Source: Rhizobium sp. Leaf262 | GTDB taxonomy: Bacteria; Pseudomonadota; Alphaproteobacteria; Rhizobiales; Rhizobiaceae | Assembly: GCF_001422245.1 (NCBI RefSeq) | Contig: NZ_LMMM01000001.1 | Location: 125,422 to 189,421, forward strand | DNA: 64,000 nt | Reading direction: 5' to 3' | In this document: piece after piece, positions 24,986 through 33,211 of the stretch | Numbering within the stretch: the first letter of the stretch is position 1 | Layout of the letters: every line of letters starts with the position of its first letter | Notes under the pieces: generated by a model | Databases searched by the model: none | What the model was told of the DNA's origin: nothing | The model's input: the letters and a program-made list of their open reading frames with translations, nothing else | Program-made: the position numbers and the translations under genes

Positions 24986-25504
24986 TTATTTGATGGAGCG
25001 CAACTGGAGGCGTGAAACGCCGGCTGCGACATTGAGGCCCGTTCCGGCTTCGGCACTCAGGGGCTGAAGACCGAAATTCTTTGAGTTGCCGCCAACAAGT
25101 GCATTGGCGCCGAGACCCACGCCGACCGAAGCGCCTGCCGAGGCGCCGACATAAGTGCCGGCTAGGCTCCCCTGGCCAACCGTGGTCGGTGCGGTGTTGA
25201 CGACAATCCAGCTCAGATAGGACTTCCCGGTCACGCCGACATCGATGCCAAGCTTGCCGATTGTGCCCGTATAGCGCTCGACCTTGCCTGTTCGTTGCTT
25301 GAACTGGCACTCGACAGACTTGCTGGAGCCGATCAACAGGCCTACGCCGCCCGCCACCTCACAGGACAGCGTGCCAAGACGCTCTTTCGGCTGTGTCGCA
25401 ACCTGCTCGCCTGCGCGTTTCTTGTTGTGATGGGTGCTGGCGGCAGTGGCAGCCGAGGTCATCGTCAAAGTAGCGGCAACTGCGAAAATGAGTGCATTCT
25501 TCAT
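24986..25504 (-). CDS. Secreted DUF992-family protein
   Basis: 172 residues with a signal peptide (MKNALIFAVAATLTMTSAATAAS, cleavage near 22). The mature part matches DUF992: RLGTLSCEVAGGVGLLIGSSKSVECQF near 42-68, a glycine/alanine-rich middle (SLAGTYVGASAGASVGVGLGA) and a conserved C-terminal strand (LNVAAGVSRLQL). Two Cys (in LSCEV and VECQF) could form a disulfide. Function unknown; probably periplasmic. GGAAATCAAC precedes the start. Confidence 0.85.
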   Translation of the reverse strand: MKNALIFAVAATLTMTSAATAASTHHNKKRAGEQVATQPKERLGTLSCEVAGGVGLLIGSSKSVECQFKQRTGKVERYTGTIGKLGIDVGVTGKSYLSWIVVNTAPTTVGQGSLAGTYVGASAGASVGVGLGANALVGGNSKNFGLQPLSAEAGTGLNVAAGVSRLQLRSIK

Positions 25505-25545
25505 GTTGATTTCCTTGTGTGTTGGATTGTGTTGTCGCCGTCTGC

Positions 25546-25833
25546 CTAGCCGAAAGTGGGGTAAAGGGCAGGATCAGACAGCGCTGGTCTGGTGACGTGA
25601 ATGAGGCTCCTGACGGGTTTCGATGTGAACTCCGCGGCGATTTTCGTGGCCATCTTGGCCGCTGCGGGACATGGAGCACTCCCGGTGAGCACGATGCCGC
25701 CGTCCGAAACCTCGGCGTCGATACGGCAATCTTCCAGACCGTAGGTGTAGGCCAGAAGGCACTTCAAGGCAGCGCTCGTTGCCACATGTTCGGGAAACGA
25801 CAGGGACAATGGGGATTGAAGCGGGATGAACAT
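25546..25833 (-). CDS. Small BON-domain protein
   Basis: About 95 residues. The core is a BON domain (HVATSAALKCLLAYTYGLEDCRIDAEVSDGGIVLTG), found in proteins that bind phospholipid or act in envelope stress. There is no clear signal peptide. The ATG at 25833 follows CCGGAGG; an upstream in-frame start would add a low-complexity, Arg-rich segment. It lies 63 bases downstream of the CsbD-like gene on the same strand. Confidence 0.75.
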   Translation of the reverse strand: MFIPLQSPLSLSFPEHVATSAALKCLLAYTYGLEDCRIDAEVSDGGIVLTGSAPCPAAAKMATKIAAEFTSKPVRSLIHVTRPALSDPALYPTFG

Positions 25834-25896
25834 CGCGATCGGCCTCCGGCGGGCGCCGGGTCCGCGGTTGGCGAACCCTGGCGCTGTACTCAAAGC

Positions 25897-26076
25897 TTAC
25901 TTTAGGGCGTCTCGGACGGCGTCCTTGCCGCGGCCCAGAGCGCTCTGCACATGACCGGCAGTCTTGTCGGCCTTGCCTTCAGCTTCGAGTTTCTGATTTC
26001 CGGTCAATTTGCCTGCGGCTTCCTTGAGTGTGCCCTTGAGTTCCTTTGCGGCACCTTCGATCCGGTTCTTATCCAT
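25897..26076 (-). CDS. CsbD-family stress protein
   Basis: A 59-residue hydrophilic, Lys/Ala/Gly-rich protein (MDKNRIEGAAKELKGTLKEA...). It shows the CsbD pattern: KGxxKEAAGKLTGN (14-27) and a GKADKTAGHVQ repeat (33-43). CsbD proteins are induced by general stress in many bacteria; the molecular role is unknown. AAAGGATTTATC precedes the ATG. Likely cotranscribed with the BON gene. Confidence 0.9.
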   Translation of the reverse strand: MDKNRIEGAAKELKGTLKEAAGKLTGNQKLEAEGKADKTAGHVQSALGRGKDAVRDALK

Positions 26077-26237
26077 GATAAATCCTTTCGATACAAAGCG
26101 TTCGTTCAGGTGACCCCAGCGGATGCCAGTGTCATGCCATATGAAATACGCCGTCTCGGCAAGGATTTGCAGATTGGAAAATACTAGTTAGCCTGGTAAA
26201 AAATGACCTTTTTTATGCGTGGCATCACGATTTTCGA

Positions 26238-27746
26238 TTATGTCTTCGTTTTTTTGCGGGATTTCGTCTTGACGTCGCCCAAGCCTGTAAAGCCGCGTTC
26301 CCGCGCCCAGATAACCGCAGCTGCGCGGCGGTTGACGCCAATCTTGCCGTATAACGACGCGATGTGGTTTCGGATGGTGTTCTTTGACAGGTGCAGGGTC
26401 TCGCTCATCTCCGCATCGCTTTGGCCGTTGCAGATCAGGCCCAGAATTTCGCGCTCGCGGTCGCTCAATTCCATCAACTGAGCGGTGGGAGCTGATGTCG
26501 AGGTCTGCTTCAAGGTTGCCAGACGATCAACGATCGAGCGACTGAACCATGACGTATCAGCCATGACGCTCTCTATGGCCTCCACAAGCTGCGCTTCGCT
26601 GCGCCGACGTTCCGTCACATCCTGAAGGGCCCAGATAACGCAGAGTTCATCGTTGATCTCGACGCGTTCTGCAGACACGAGGCAATCCGCAGAGCCTCCG
26701 TCTTTCTGCTTCATCCGCATCGGCTCGTTGCGGATGAATGTGTTGTTGCGAAGCTTCTCCTCAAGAGCGCGTCTGGCCTGCACATCCTCCCATAAACGAA
26801 GATCGCTTGCCGTCCGGCCGATCACTTCGGCGGTTGCATAGCCAGAAATCTGGAGGAAAGCATCGTTCGCTTCAGTGAAGACAAAGTCGTCCAGACGAGA
26901 AATGGCGGCAGGAGCGGGGGACAGACGAAAGGATTTGGAGAACCGCTCTTCGCTCTGTCGCAATGCGTTCTGGGCTTTCCTGCGCGCATCCAGATCTGCG
27001 AAGGTGAAAAGCATGCAGGGCTCTTCTACCACCGAAATCGGTTCGCCCGCCACAATCACCAGCCGGTCTCCTCCGTCAGGCAAGGGAACGAGGGCCTCCC
27101 GGTGGCGGATCACCCGTCCTTCGCCGAGCTTCACCAAAGCGTCCTCACCCGTATCGCAGTTGACGAAAAGCCCTACGGCTTCGACGGTTTTTCCAATAAT
27201 GTCTTCCTTGATAAAGCCCGTCATTTCAAGGAAACCCTGATTGACACGGATGAAACGCTGATCATCTATCCGACAGATGAGGCCGGGGGCAGGATTGGCG
27301 TTGAATGAACGCTCGAAACGCTCCTCTGCCTCGAAGCGAGGGGTCTCGTCCCGCAGGATTAGAGCCAGGACATCTGCCTTGTCTCCGGGCTCGGAAATGA
27401 TCATGCTGCGCACTGTGTGCACCCAGACGAGATCGAGGTCTGCCGAAGGCGATATCTCCACAGTCACATCGTCGATCGTTTCGCCCGCAAGCAGGCGTTC
27501 CATGGGATACTGGCCCTCTTCGAGCGGATGGTTGTTGCGATAGTGCAGCGTGAAACGACGACGGTATTCGGTTGCGTTAAGTCCCAACTCATCAAGGGCG
27601 GATACGCGGTGCATCTGTAGCGCTGCCAGATTTGCCCACAAGATGCTCCCATTCTCGCCAACGAGAATGATGCCGTCGCTTAACCCGCCGACGAGTTCCT
27701 GCAAACTGCCGCGATTGATCTTCGGTGGGGTGGGCGTATCGTCCAT
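26238..27746 (-). CDS. Multi-PAS regulator with C-terminal LuxR-type DNA-binding domain
   Basis: 502 residues. An N-terminal PAS domain (about 14-135), a second (about 143-262) and a third (about 268-395) precede a LuxR/GerE helix-turn-helix (about 425-485, LSDREREILGLICNGQSDAEMSETLHLSKNTIRNHI). There is no histidine-kinase or receiver domain and no membrane segment, so it is a cytoplasmic one-component sensor. 'ERFSKSFRLSPAPAAISRLDD' resembles PAS domains of stress and light/redox sensors. It lies within a group of stress genes. The signal is unknown. Confidence 0.88.
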   Translation of the reverse strand: MDDTPTPPKINRGSLQELVGGLSDGIILVGENGSILWANLAALQMHRVSALDELGLNATEYRRRFTLHYRNNHPLEEGQYPMERLLAGETIDDVTVEISPSADLDLVWVHTVRSMIISEPGDKADVLALILRDETPRFEAEERFERSFNANPAPGLICRIDDQRFIRVNQGFLEMTGFIKEDIIGKTVEAVGLFVNCDTGEDALVKLGEGRVIRHREALVPLPDGGDRLVIVAGEPISVVEEPCMLFTFADLDARRKAQNALRQSEERFSKSFRLSPAPAAISRLDDFVFTEANDAFLQISGYATAEVIGRTASDLRLWEDVQARRALEEKLRNNTFIRNEPMRMKQKDGGSADCLVSAERVEINDELCVIWALQDVTERRRSEAQLVEAIESVMADTSWFSRSIVDRLATLKQTSTSAPTAQLMELSDREREILGLICNGQSDAEMSETLHLSKNTIRNHIASLYGKIGVNRRAAAVIWARERGFTGLGDVKTKSRKKTKT

Positions 27747-27859
27747 ATCGCTCTCTCAGTTAGGAAAGCAGACCGTCGCACGCCTGTCGCCAGTTTGAAA
27801 GAGGGGGATGACTGCGCAGTGAGCTGTGTCGGAGCCAGCTCTGGAAGATCGAAAAAATC

Positions 27860-28315
27860 TCAGACCTGTGTCGGCCTGATGGAGTCGATGCCGATATCGC
27901 CCTCCAGTATACCGCGTTTCAAATCGCTTCGATGGCTTTCGATTTCGATGACGGTGTATAGCAACTCGTTGCGAAACGAACTTGCATGCGACGTCGTCGA
28001 TCCTTCCGCCGGAGCCGCGTCGATGTCCATGTAGTCCAGCTCTCTGGCGGCGGCCACGATGCGAGCATCGCCCGATGTTCTCGCAGCAACCACGACTTCG
28101 CCAAAGCCGGGCGCGTTGTCCCATCTTGGGTCGTCAACCTTTGCAACGGGGACAAGCCTGTAAACGTTGAGGGTTTCGCCGCTCGTGCCGTTGGCGATAT
28201 TGGCGGCATCTTCGATCTGCGCCTGACTTTCCACCGATTGTCCAAAGGTTGTGTGACTTGTTCCGTTGGACTGAGATTGGGTGCCGCTGGTATCTGAACG
28301 CGTATTGTTAGACAT
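27860..28315 (-). CDS. Conserved hypothetical protein with disordered N-terminus
   Basis: 151 residues. The first 45 are Ser/Thr/Gln/Asn-rich and probably disordered. The rest is a compact alpha/beta region beginning ETLNVYRLVPVAKVDDPRWDNAPGFGEVVVAARTSGDAR. I do not recognise the family. The ATG at 28315 is preferred to one 7 codons upstream because GTGGAG lies before it. It is 76 bases downstream of the SDR gene, same strand, and may share its promoter and stress role. Confidence 0.65.
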   Translation of the reverse strand: MSNNTRSDTSGTQSQSNGTSHTTFGQSVESQAQIEDAANIANGTSGETLNVYRLVPVAKVDDPRWDNAPGFGEVVVAARTSGDARIVAAARELDYMDIDAAPAEGSTTSHASSFRNELLYTVIEIESHRSDLKRGILEGDIGIDSIRPTQV

Positions 28316-28391
28316 CACATTGCTCCACTGTTTCATGCGTTGGGCAGGGCATCGTCGAGTAGAGCCCTGCCAATGTTTGGGTGACTGATCT

Positions 28392-29255
28392 TCAGATCAT
28401 GATCTCTCCCCCAGTGACCGGGATGACCGCGCCCGTCATGTAGCTTCCCAGATCGGAGGCCAGCAGGACATAAGCACCAGCAAGTTCGGCTGGTTGGCCC
28501 GCGCGCGCCAAGAGGGTATTCGCGCCAAATTTGGCAGCTTTTTCTGCAGGCATCGTGGACGGTATCAACGGCGTCCAGATAGGGCCTGGCGCAACCGCGT
28601 TGACGCGAATGCCCTTCTCCGCGACCATCTCTGCAAGGCCTGCGGTGAAGTTGGAGATCGCTCCCTTTGTCGACGCATAAGCGAGCAATGCTGGCGATGG
28701 CTGGCGAGACTGAATGGATGTCGTATTGATGATGGCGCTGCCAGGTCGCATCAAAGGCACGGCTGCTTTCGACAGGAAGAATGGTGCATAAATGTTTGTG
28801 CGGAAAGTCTCGTCCCACTCGTCTGCTGTGATGTCTTCGATCGAGCCGTACGTGCGCTGAAACGCGGCGTTATTCACCAGAATATCAATGGCCCCGAGCT
28901 TTTCGACCGTTTCTGCGACCAGTGCCTTGCAATGCGCTTCCGACTTTATGTCGCCAGGCACTAGAATGGCTTTGCGACCGGCTTCCTCGACCCATTTGGC
29001 GGTGTCCTCGGCGTCCTCATCTTCGTTGAGATAGGAAATCAGGACATTGGCGCCTTCCCGTGCAAAGGCAATGGCGACGGCTTTGCCGATGCCTGAATCG
29101 GCGCCGGTGATCAAAGCGACCTTGCCGGCCAATCTGCCGTTGCCGCTATAGGAGTGCTCTCCATGGTCGGGCACGGGGCGCATCTCCGCGGTCTTTCCAG
29201 GCGGCTCCTGCTGTTGTTCGGAAAACGGCGGCGTGGGGCGATTCGTGTCGGACAT
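28392..29255 (-). CDS. SDR-family oxidoreductase (YghA/stress-SDR type)
   Basis: 287 residues. An N-terminal extension of about 40 residues rich in Pro/Gln (RPTPPFSEQQQEPPGKTAEM) precedes a classical SDR: cofactor motif TGADSGIG (50-57), NNAA (128-131), catalytic Ser180 and Tyr193-x3-Lys197 (YASTK), and a C-terminal TGAVIPVTGGE. Such extended SDRs are typical of stress-induced glucose/aldehyde-dehydrogenase-like proteins. The ATG at 29255 follows GGAAGCACC. A near-consensus EcfG promoter lies upstream. Confidence 0.88.
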   Translation of the reverse strand: MSDTNRPTPPFSEQQQEPPGKTAEMRPVPDHGEHSYSGNGRLAGKVALITGADSGIGKAVAIAFAREGANVLISYLNEDEDAEDTAKWVEEAGRKAILVPGDIKSEAHCKALVAETVEKLGAIDILVNNAAFQRTYGSIEDITADEWDETFRTNIYAPFFLSKAAVPLMRPGSAIINTTSIQSRQPSPALLAYASTKGAISNFTAGLAEMVAEKGIRVNAVAPGPIWTPLIPSTMPAEKAAKFGANTLLARAGQPAELAGAYVLLASDLGSYMTGAVIPVTGGEIMI

Positions 29256-29298
29256 GGTGCTTCCAATCCTATCGATGGCGGGGTGGGTTCCCTGCGCT

Positions 29299-29323
29299 AA
29301 CAAGCGACAGTGCGATCAGTTCC
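29299..29323 (-). promoter_or_regulatory. Near-consensus EcfG-type promoter before the SDR gene
   Basis: On the minus strand GGAAC, 16 bases, TGTT (consensus CGTT, one mismatch), about 45 bases upstream of the SDR start. Weaker than the match at 24383. Confidence 0.45.
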
Positions 29324-29354
29324 CGTTCGAATAGCCTCCGGCTTTTGTGTTAGC

Positions 29355-30080
29355 TCAATCCGGGTTTGTAAAAACCAGTTCCATACGGTCGGCCAGAAAT
29401 CGCGTGACGATGCTTTGGATGGGCTTGAGATCGACGTCCGTATCGATGGCCTTGCTGACCAGGACGATGCCGTCTGCTGCACAATTGAGAAGTTCGATGT
29501 CACGCGAAGATGCGCGGTCGGCGGTCAGCCGTGTTTCCTTGCGGCGGTAATCCTCCAGCCCCTCCCGTTGCAGTGCCTTGGTAATAGAGCCCGTCTCGGC
29601 ATATGCGGTGATGATGTCGGGAAAGCGATCCGCTGAAAACAGCGAGACCGAGCGGGAGATGGGTATGCCATCGGCTACGGCCAGATGTTCGAGACGGTGA
29701 AGCGGAGAGCCCGGACCACAGCCAAAAAGTTTTGCCTGCGTCACATCGGCTGCAACGATCTGCGCATGAATGAGACGACCGGACGGCTCGAGCGACTGGC
29801 GTGCTATATTTTCTGAAAACCGCGCTCTGGTCCCGATGGGATAGACGATCCGCGTCTGGACCGCATTGACGAAGGTTCCACGCCCTCGCTCTGCTCGAAG
29901 AAGTCCATCCGAAGACAAGACGGATATGGCGCGTCTGACCGTGTGCCTGTTGACGCCAAATTCGGCGGCGAGTTCCATCTCCGGCGGAAGTTGGTCGACG
30001 ATCGTACCTTCGGCGATGGCGCTGCGAATTCCATCTGCGACGCGGCGCCATCTCGATATCCCGTCCTCATGTGCGTTCAT
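29355..30080 (-). CDS. phnF: Phosphonate operon repressor, GntR family with UTRA domain
   Basis: 241 residues: a winged helix-turn-helix (about 8-72, LPPEMELAAEFGVNRHTVRRAI) and a UTRA domain. The sequence IVYPIGTRARFSENI after the HTH is a PhnF signature. It is divergent from phnG and presumably represses the C-P lyase operon through the palindrome at 30150-30169. The ATG at 30080 follows GAGGGG; longer in-frame starts extend into the PHO box and are unlikely. Confidence 0.9.
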   Translation of the reverse strand: MNAHEDGISRWRRVADGIRSAIAEGTIVDQLPPEMELAAEFGVNRHTVRRAISVLSSDGLLRAERGRGTFVNAVQTRIVYPIGTRARFSENIARQSLEPSGRLIHAQIVAADVTQAKLFGCGPGSPLHRLEHLAVADGIPISRSVSLFSADRFPDIITAYAETGSITKALQREGLEDYRRKETRLTADRASSRDIELLNCAADGIVLVSKAIDTDVDLKPIQSIVTRFLADRMELVFTNPD

Positions 30081-30100
30081 TTTTCGCGCGCCCCTCAACA

Positions 30101-30118
30101 TTGTCATTTTAACGTCAC
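30101..30118 (+). promoter_or_regulatory. PHO box (PhoB site) of the phn operon
   Basis: TTGTCAT-TTTA-ACGTCAC: two half-sites with an 11-base period. A TATAAA -10 element (30130-30135) begins 11 bases after its end, the spacing of PhoB-activated promoters where the box replaces the -35. Confidence 0.75.
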
Positions 30119-30149
30119 TGATCAGGGTGTATAAATGCGAAAAGATTAG

Positions 30150-30169
30150 TTGTCTATACAAATAGACAA
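30150..30169 (+). promoter_or_regulatory. PhnF-type operator
   Basis: A perfect inverted repeat TTGTCTA-N6-TAGACAA, containing GTCTA...TAGAC half-sites of the kind bound by PhnF. It lies downstream of the -10 element and 26 bases before phnG, so it would block transcription by roadblock or early interference. Confidence 0.7.
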
Positions 30170-30195
30170 GTTTGTGAGAACGGTCGGGGCAGGTG

Positions 30196-30642
30196 ATGGA
30201 CGAATTCGATAGAAAGCAGGCGCTCGACATCCTCAATAGCGCACCGGCTGATTTCCTCGCGCAGCGCTATGCCGCGATTAAAGCGGAGGCACCCGAGGCG
30301 ATACCGGTGCGCGGCCCGGATATCGGCACCGTCATGGTTCGGGGCAGGATCGGCGGCGGTGGCGGTGCGTTCAACCTGGGCGAGGCGAGCGTGACGCGTG
30401 CGACGGTCCGGCTTGAGAGCGGCGAGGTGGGTCATTCCATCGTCCTGGGGCGTGATGAGCAAAAGGCCCGCACGGTGGCGCACCTTGATGCGCTGCGCCA
30501 GCAGTCCCCGTGGGCAGCCAAGATCGATGCCGACATCGTCGCACCTGCCCTCGCTCCCATCAAGGCCGAGAAGCTTCGCCTTGCGGAGGAAACGGAGGCA
30601 ACCAAGGTCGACTTCTTCACCGTTGCTCGAGGAGAGGACTGA
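30196..30642 (+). CDS. phnG: C-P lyase complex subunit PhnG
   Basis: A component of the cytoplasmic PhnGHIJ core that makes phosphonates into 5-phosphoribosyl phosphonates for C-P cleavage. The product is 148 residues; typical PhnG features are LARxxxxx-like ALDILNSAPADFL at the N-terminus, a GTVMVRGRIGGGGGAFNLGE segment and VTRATV. The ATG at 30196 is preferred to an adjacent GTG. The stop overlaps the phnH start by one base. Confidence 0.93.
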   Translation: MDEFDRKQALDILNSAPADFLAQRYAAIKAEAPEAIPVRGPDIGTVMVRGRIGGGGGAFNLGEASVTRATVRLESGEVGHSIVLGRDEQKARTVAHLDALRQQSPWAAKIDADIVAPALAPIKAEKLRLAEETEATKVDFFTVARGED

Positions 30643-31238
30643 TGAACGCAGCCCATGTCGACGGCGGCTTTGCCGACCCCGTTTTCGCAGCACAGGATGT
30701 TTTCCATGCCATCATGCATGCATTTTCGCGTCCCGGAAAGATTGCGACAATTGGTGATCGGGCCTCAGCACCGGCTCCGCTTTGCGACGCAGCGGCCTCC
30801 ATTTTGCTGACCCTTGCCGACTACGATACGCCGGTCTGGTTCGAAGATTCACAAGAATGCGATGAGGCTGCGGCATGGCTGACATTTCATAGCGGAGCGC
30901 CGATCGTCTCTCAGCCAGAAAAGGCGAGCTTCGCTGTTCTGTCCGAGGCGACCGATACCCTGTTATGGAGAATGTTTGCCCGTGGGACGGAAGAATATCC
31001 TGACCGTTCCTCCACACTCATTCTGCCGGTTTCGGCCATAACCGGCGGACCATCGCTGGAACTTACGGGGCCGGGTATCGAAACGTCCTGCATGATTTCG
31101 CCCACCGGTCTGCCCGGTGGATATGCCGACGCGATGCTGGCCAACAAGGCGGCCTATCCGCTGGGCTTCGATGTCCTTCTCGTCTGCGGGAGTCAGGCGA
31201 TAGCCCTGCCGCGCACCACACGTATCAGGGAGGTGTGA
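30642..31238 (+). CDS. phnH: C-P lyase complex subunit PhnH
   Basis: 198 residues. PhnH pairs with PhnG and PhnI in the C-P lyase core. Typical parts are DPVFAAQDVFHAIMHAFSRPGKI near the N-terminus and LTLADYDTPVWF. The ATG overlaps the phnG stop (TGATG), and phnI follows after 3 bases, so the core subunits are translationally coupled. Confidence 0.94.
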   Translation: MNAAHVDGGFADPVFAAQDVFHAIMHAFSRPGKIATIGDRASAPAPLCDAAASILLTLADYDTPVWFEDSQECDEAAAWLTFHSGAPIVSQPEKASFAVLSEATDTLLWRMFARGTEEYPDRSSTLILPVSAITGGPSLELTGPGIETSCMISPTGLPGGYADAMLANKAAYPLGFDVLLVCGSQAIALPRTTRIREV

Positions 31239-31241
31239 TCC

Positions 31242-32333
31242 ATGTATGTCGCAGTCAAGGGCGGTGAAGCAGCCATCGACAAAGCTCATAAATTGCTGGC
31301 GGATCGTCGGCGCGGCGATCGCGATGTTCCGGCACTTACGCTGGACCAGATTGCCGGCCAGCTGTCCCTGGCTGTGGACAGGGTCATGGCGGAAGGTTCG
31401 CTATACGATCCGCAACTTGCAGCCATGTGCGTGCGGCAGTCACGCGGTGACCTCATCGAGGCGATCTTTCTGCTGCGCGCTTACAGAACCACCTTGCCGA
31501 GGTTCGGATATTCTCGGCCTCTGGCAACTGAGAGCATGCAGATAGAGCGGCGTGTGTCTGCGACATACAAGGATATTCCCGGCGGCCAGCTTCTCGGCCC
31601 AACATTCGATTATACCCACCGCCTGATCGATCCGGAGATGGCGTCAGACGAGGCGGTCGAGCTGCCGGCGCGGCGCGTCGTTGAGGGTGAGAAATCCTAT
31701 CCACGCGTGACGGATATTCTCGATGATGAAGGGCTGATCGAACCGGACGTGCCTTCAGACAGAGAGCCAGGTGATCTGACACGCGATCCAACAGCATTCC
31801 CCGTCGATCGGGATCGCAGACTGCAAGCGCTGTCGCGCGGCGACGAAGGCTTCCTCCTGTCGCTCGCTTACTCCACCCAACGGGGCTATGGCCGCACGCA
31901 TCCTTTCGTTGGGGAAGTCCGTATCGGCTTGGTGGAGCTGGAAATCGACATTCCCGAACTCGGCTTTGCCGTTTCGGTAGGCTCGATCCGCATCACCGAG
32001 TGCCAGATGGTTTCTCAATTCAAAGGTCAGGGTGAGGCGGGTCCGCGCTTCACCCGTGGTTACGGCCTGGTTTTCGGCCAGTCAGAACGCAAGGCGATGG
32101 CCATGAGCCTGGTCGACCGTGCCCTGCGGGCCGACGAATTCGATGAACAGCGTAACGCACCGGCGCAGGATGAGGAATTCGTGCTGGCCCATTGCGATAA
32201 TGTCGAGGCGACCGGCTTCGTCGAGCACCTGAAATTGCCGCACTACGTCGATTTCCAGGCTGAGCTCGGTCTGCTGCGGCTGCTCCGACGCGAAAATGAG
32301 GATACCGCACGCAACAAGGAGGCTGCGGAATGA
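31242..32333 (+). CDS. phnI: C-P lyase complex subunit PhnI
   Basis: 363 residues. PhnI acts as a purine nucleosidase in the first step and, with PhnG, H and L, links phosphonate to ribose. The N-terminus MYVAVKGGEAAIDKAHKLL, RQSRGDLIEAIFLLRAYRTTLPR and a C-terminal EFVLAHCDNVEATGFVEHLKLPHYVDFQ are family signatures. The stop overlaps phnJ by 4 bases. Confidence 0.95.
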   Translation: MYVAVKGGEAAIDKAHKLLADRRRGDRDVPALTLDQIAGQLSLAVDRVMAEGSLYDPQLAAMCVRQSRGDLIEAIFLLRAYRTTLPRFGYSRPLATESMQIERRVSATYKDIPGGQLLGPTFDYTHRLIDPEMASDEAVELPARRVVEGEKSYPRVTDILDDEGLIEPDVPSDREPGDLTRDPTAFPVDRDRRLQALSRGDEGFLLSLAYSTQRGYGRTHPFVGEVRIGLVELEIDIPELGFAVSVGSIRITECQMVSQFKGQGEAGPRFTRGYGLVFGQSERKAMAMSLVDRALRADEFDEQRNAPAQDEEFVLAHCDNVEATGFVEHLKLPHYVDFQAELGLLRLLRRENEDTARNKEAAE

Positions 32334-33211
32334 ACCTGCCAGCTTACAATTTTGCTTACCTGGATGAGCAGACGAAGCGGATGATCCGCCGCGCCATTTT
32401 GAAGGCAATCGCCATACCCGGTTATCAGGTGCCTTTCGCCTCGCGCGAAATGCCCATGCCTTACGGCTGGGGCACCGGCGGCGTGCAGGTAACAGCTGCG
32501 ATCCTCGGGCCAAATGACGTTTTGAAAGTCATCGATCAGGGTGCCGACGACACGACCAATGCAGTGTCCATTCGCGCCTTCTTCGCAAAAACGGCGGGCG
32601 TCGCGACAACGACAAAGACTGGCGATGCGACGGTTATTCAGACACGCCACCGCATTCCGGAGACACCCCTGAAAACCGGGCAGACCATCGTCTATCAGGT
32701 TCCCATCCCGGAGCCTTTGCGTTTTCTGGAACCTCGTGAGACGGAAACCCGCGTCATGCACGGGCTGGAAGAGTACGGCCTCATCCACGTCAAGCTCTAC
32801 GAAGACATTGCCCAGCATGGCCACATCGCGACGACCTACGCCTATCCCGTAAGGGTCGAAGGCCGCTACGTCATGGACCCGTCGCCAATCCCCAAATTCG
32901 ATAACCCGAAAATGCATAATTCTCCGGCCCTTCAGCTGTTTGGAGCAGGCCGGGAAAAGCGGATCTATGCGCTCCCACCGTTCACCGACGTCGTCAGCCT
33001 GGATTTCGAGGATCATCCGTTCGAAGTTCAGCGCTTCACCTCTTCCTGTGCGCTGTGCAACGCCAATGGCGTCTATCTCGATGAGGTGGTGACGGATGAT
33101 CGCGGTGGCCGGATGTTTGTCTGTTCCGACACAGACCATTGCGAAACGCGCCAGTCGCAGGGCCATCATGGCCCCGGCTTGCCGCAGTTGGCCAGAGGAG
33201 ACCAGCAATGA
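32330..33211 (+). CDS. phnJ: C-P lyase, radical SAM subunit PhnJ
   Basis: The catalytic enzyme that cleaves the carbon-phosphorus bond using an Fe-S cluster and SAM. The product is 293 residues. The unusual cluster motif is intact: Cys240 and Cys243 (CALC), Cys265 and Cys271, giving CX2C-X21-CX5C, the spacing known for PhnJ. The N-terminus NLPAYNFAYLDEQTKRMIRRAILKA is typical. The stop overlaps phnK by 4 bases. Confidence 0.96.
   Translation: MNLPAYNFAYLDEQTKRMIRRAILKAIAIPGYQVPFASREMPMPYGWGTGGVQVTAAILGPNDVLKVIDQGADDTTNAVSIRAFFAKTAGVATTTKTGDATVIQTRHRIPETPLKTGQTIVYQVPIPEPLRFLEPRETETRVMHGLEEYGLIHVKLYEDIAQHGHIATTYAYPVRVEGRYVMDPSPIPKFDNPKMHNSPALQLFGAGREKRIYALPPFTDVVSLDFEDHPFEVQRFTSSCALCNANGVYLDEVVTDDRGGRMFVCSDTDHCETRQSQGHHGPGLPQLARGDQQ

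Noticed and set aside
28343-28371. GGCAGGGC / GCCCTGCC hairpin after the SDR gene as a terminator
   Set aside because: No T run on either strand and a 13-base loop; too weak to list as a terminator.
32243-33208. 321-codon minus-strand open frame opposite phnJ
   Set aside because: phnJ is intact on the other strand with its Fe-S cysteines; the antisense frame has no ribosome site or domain.
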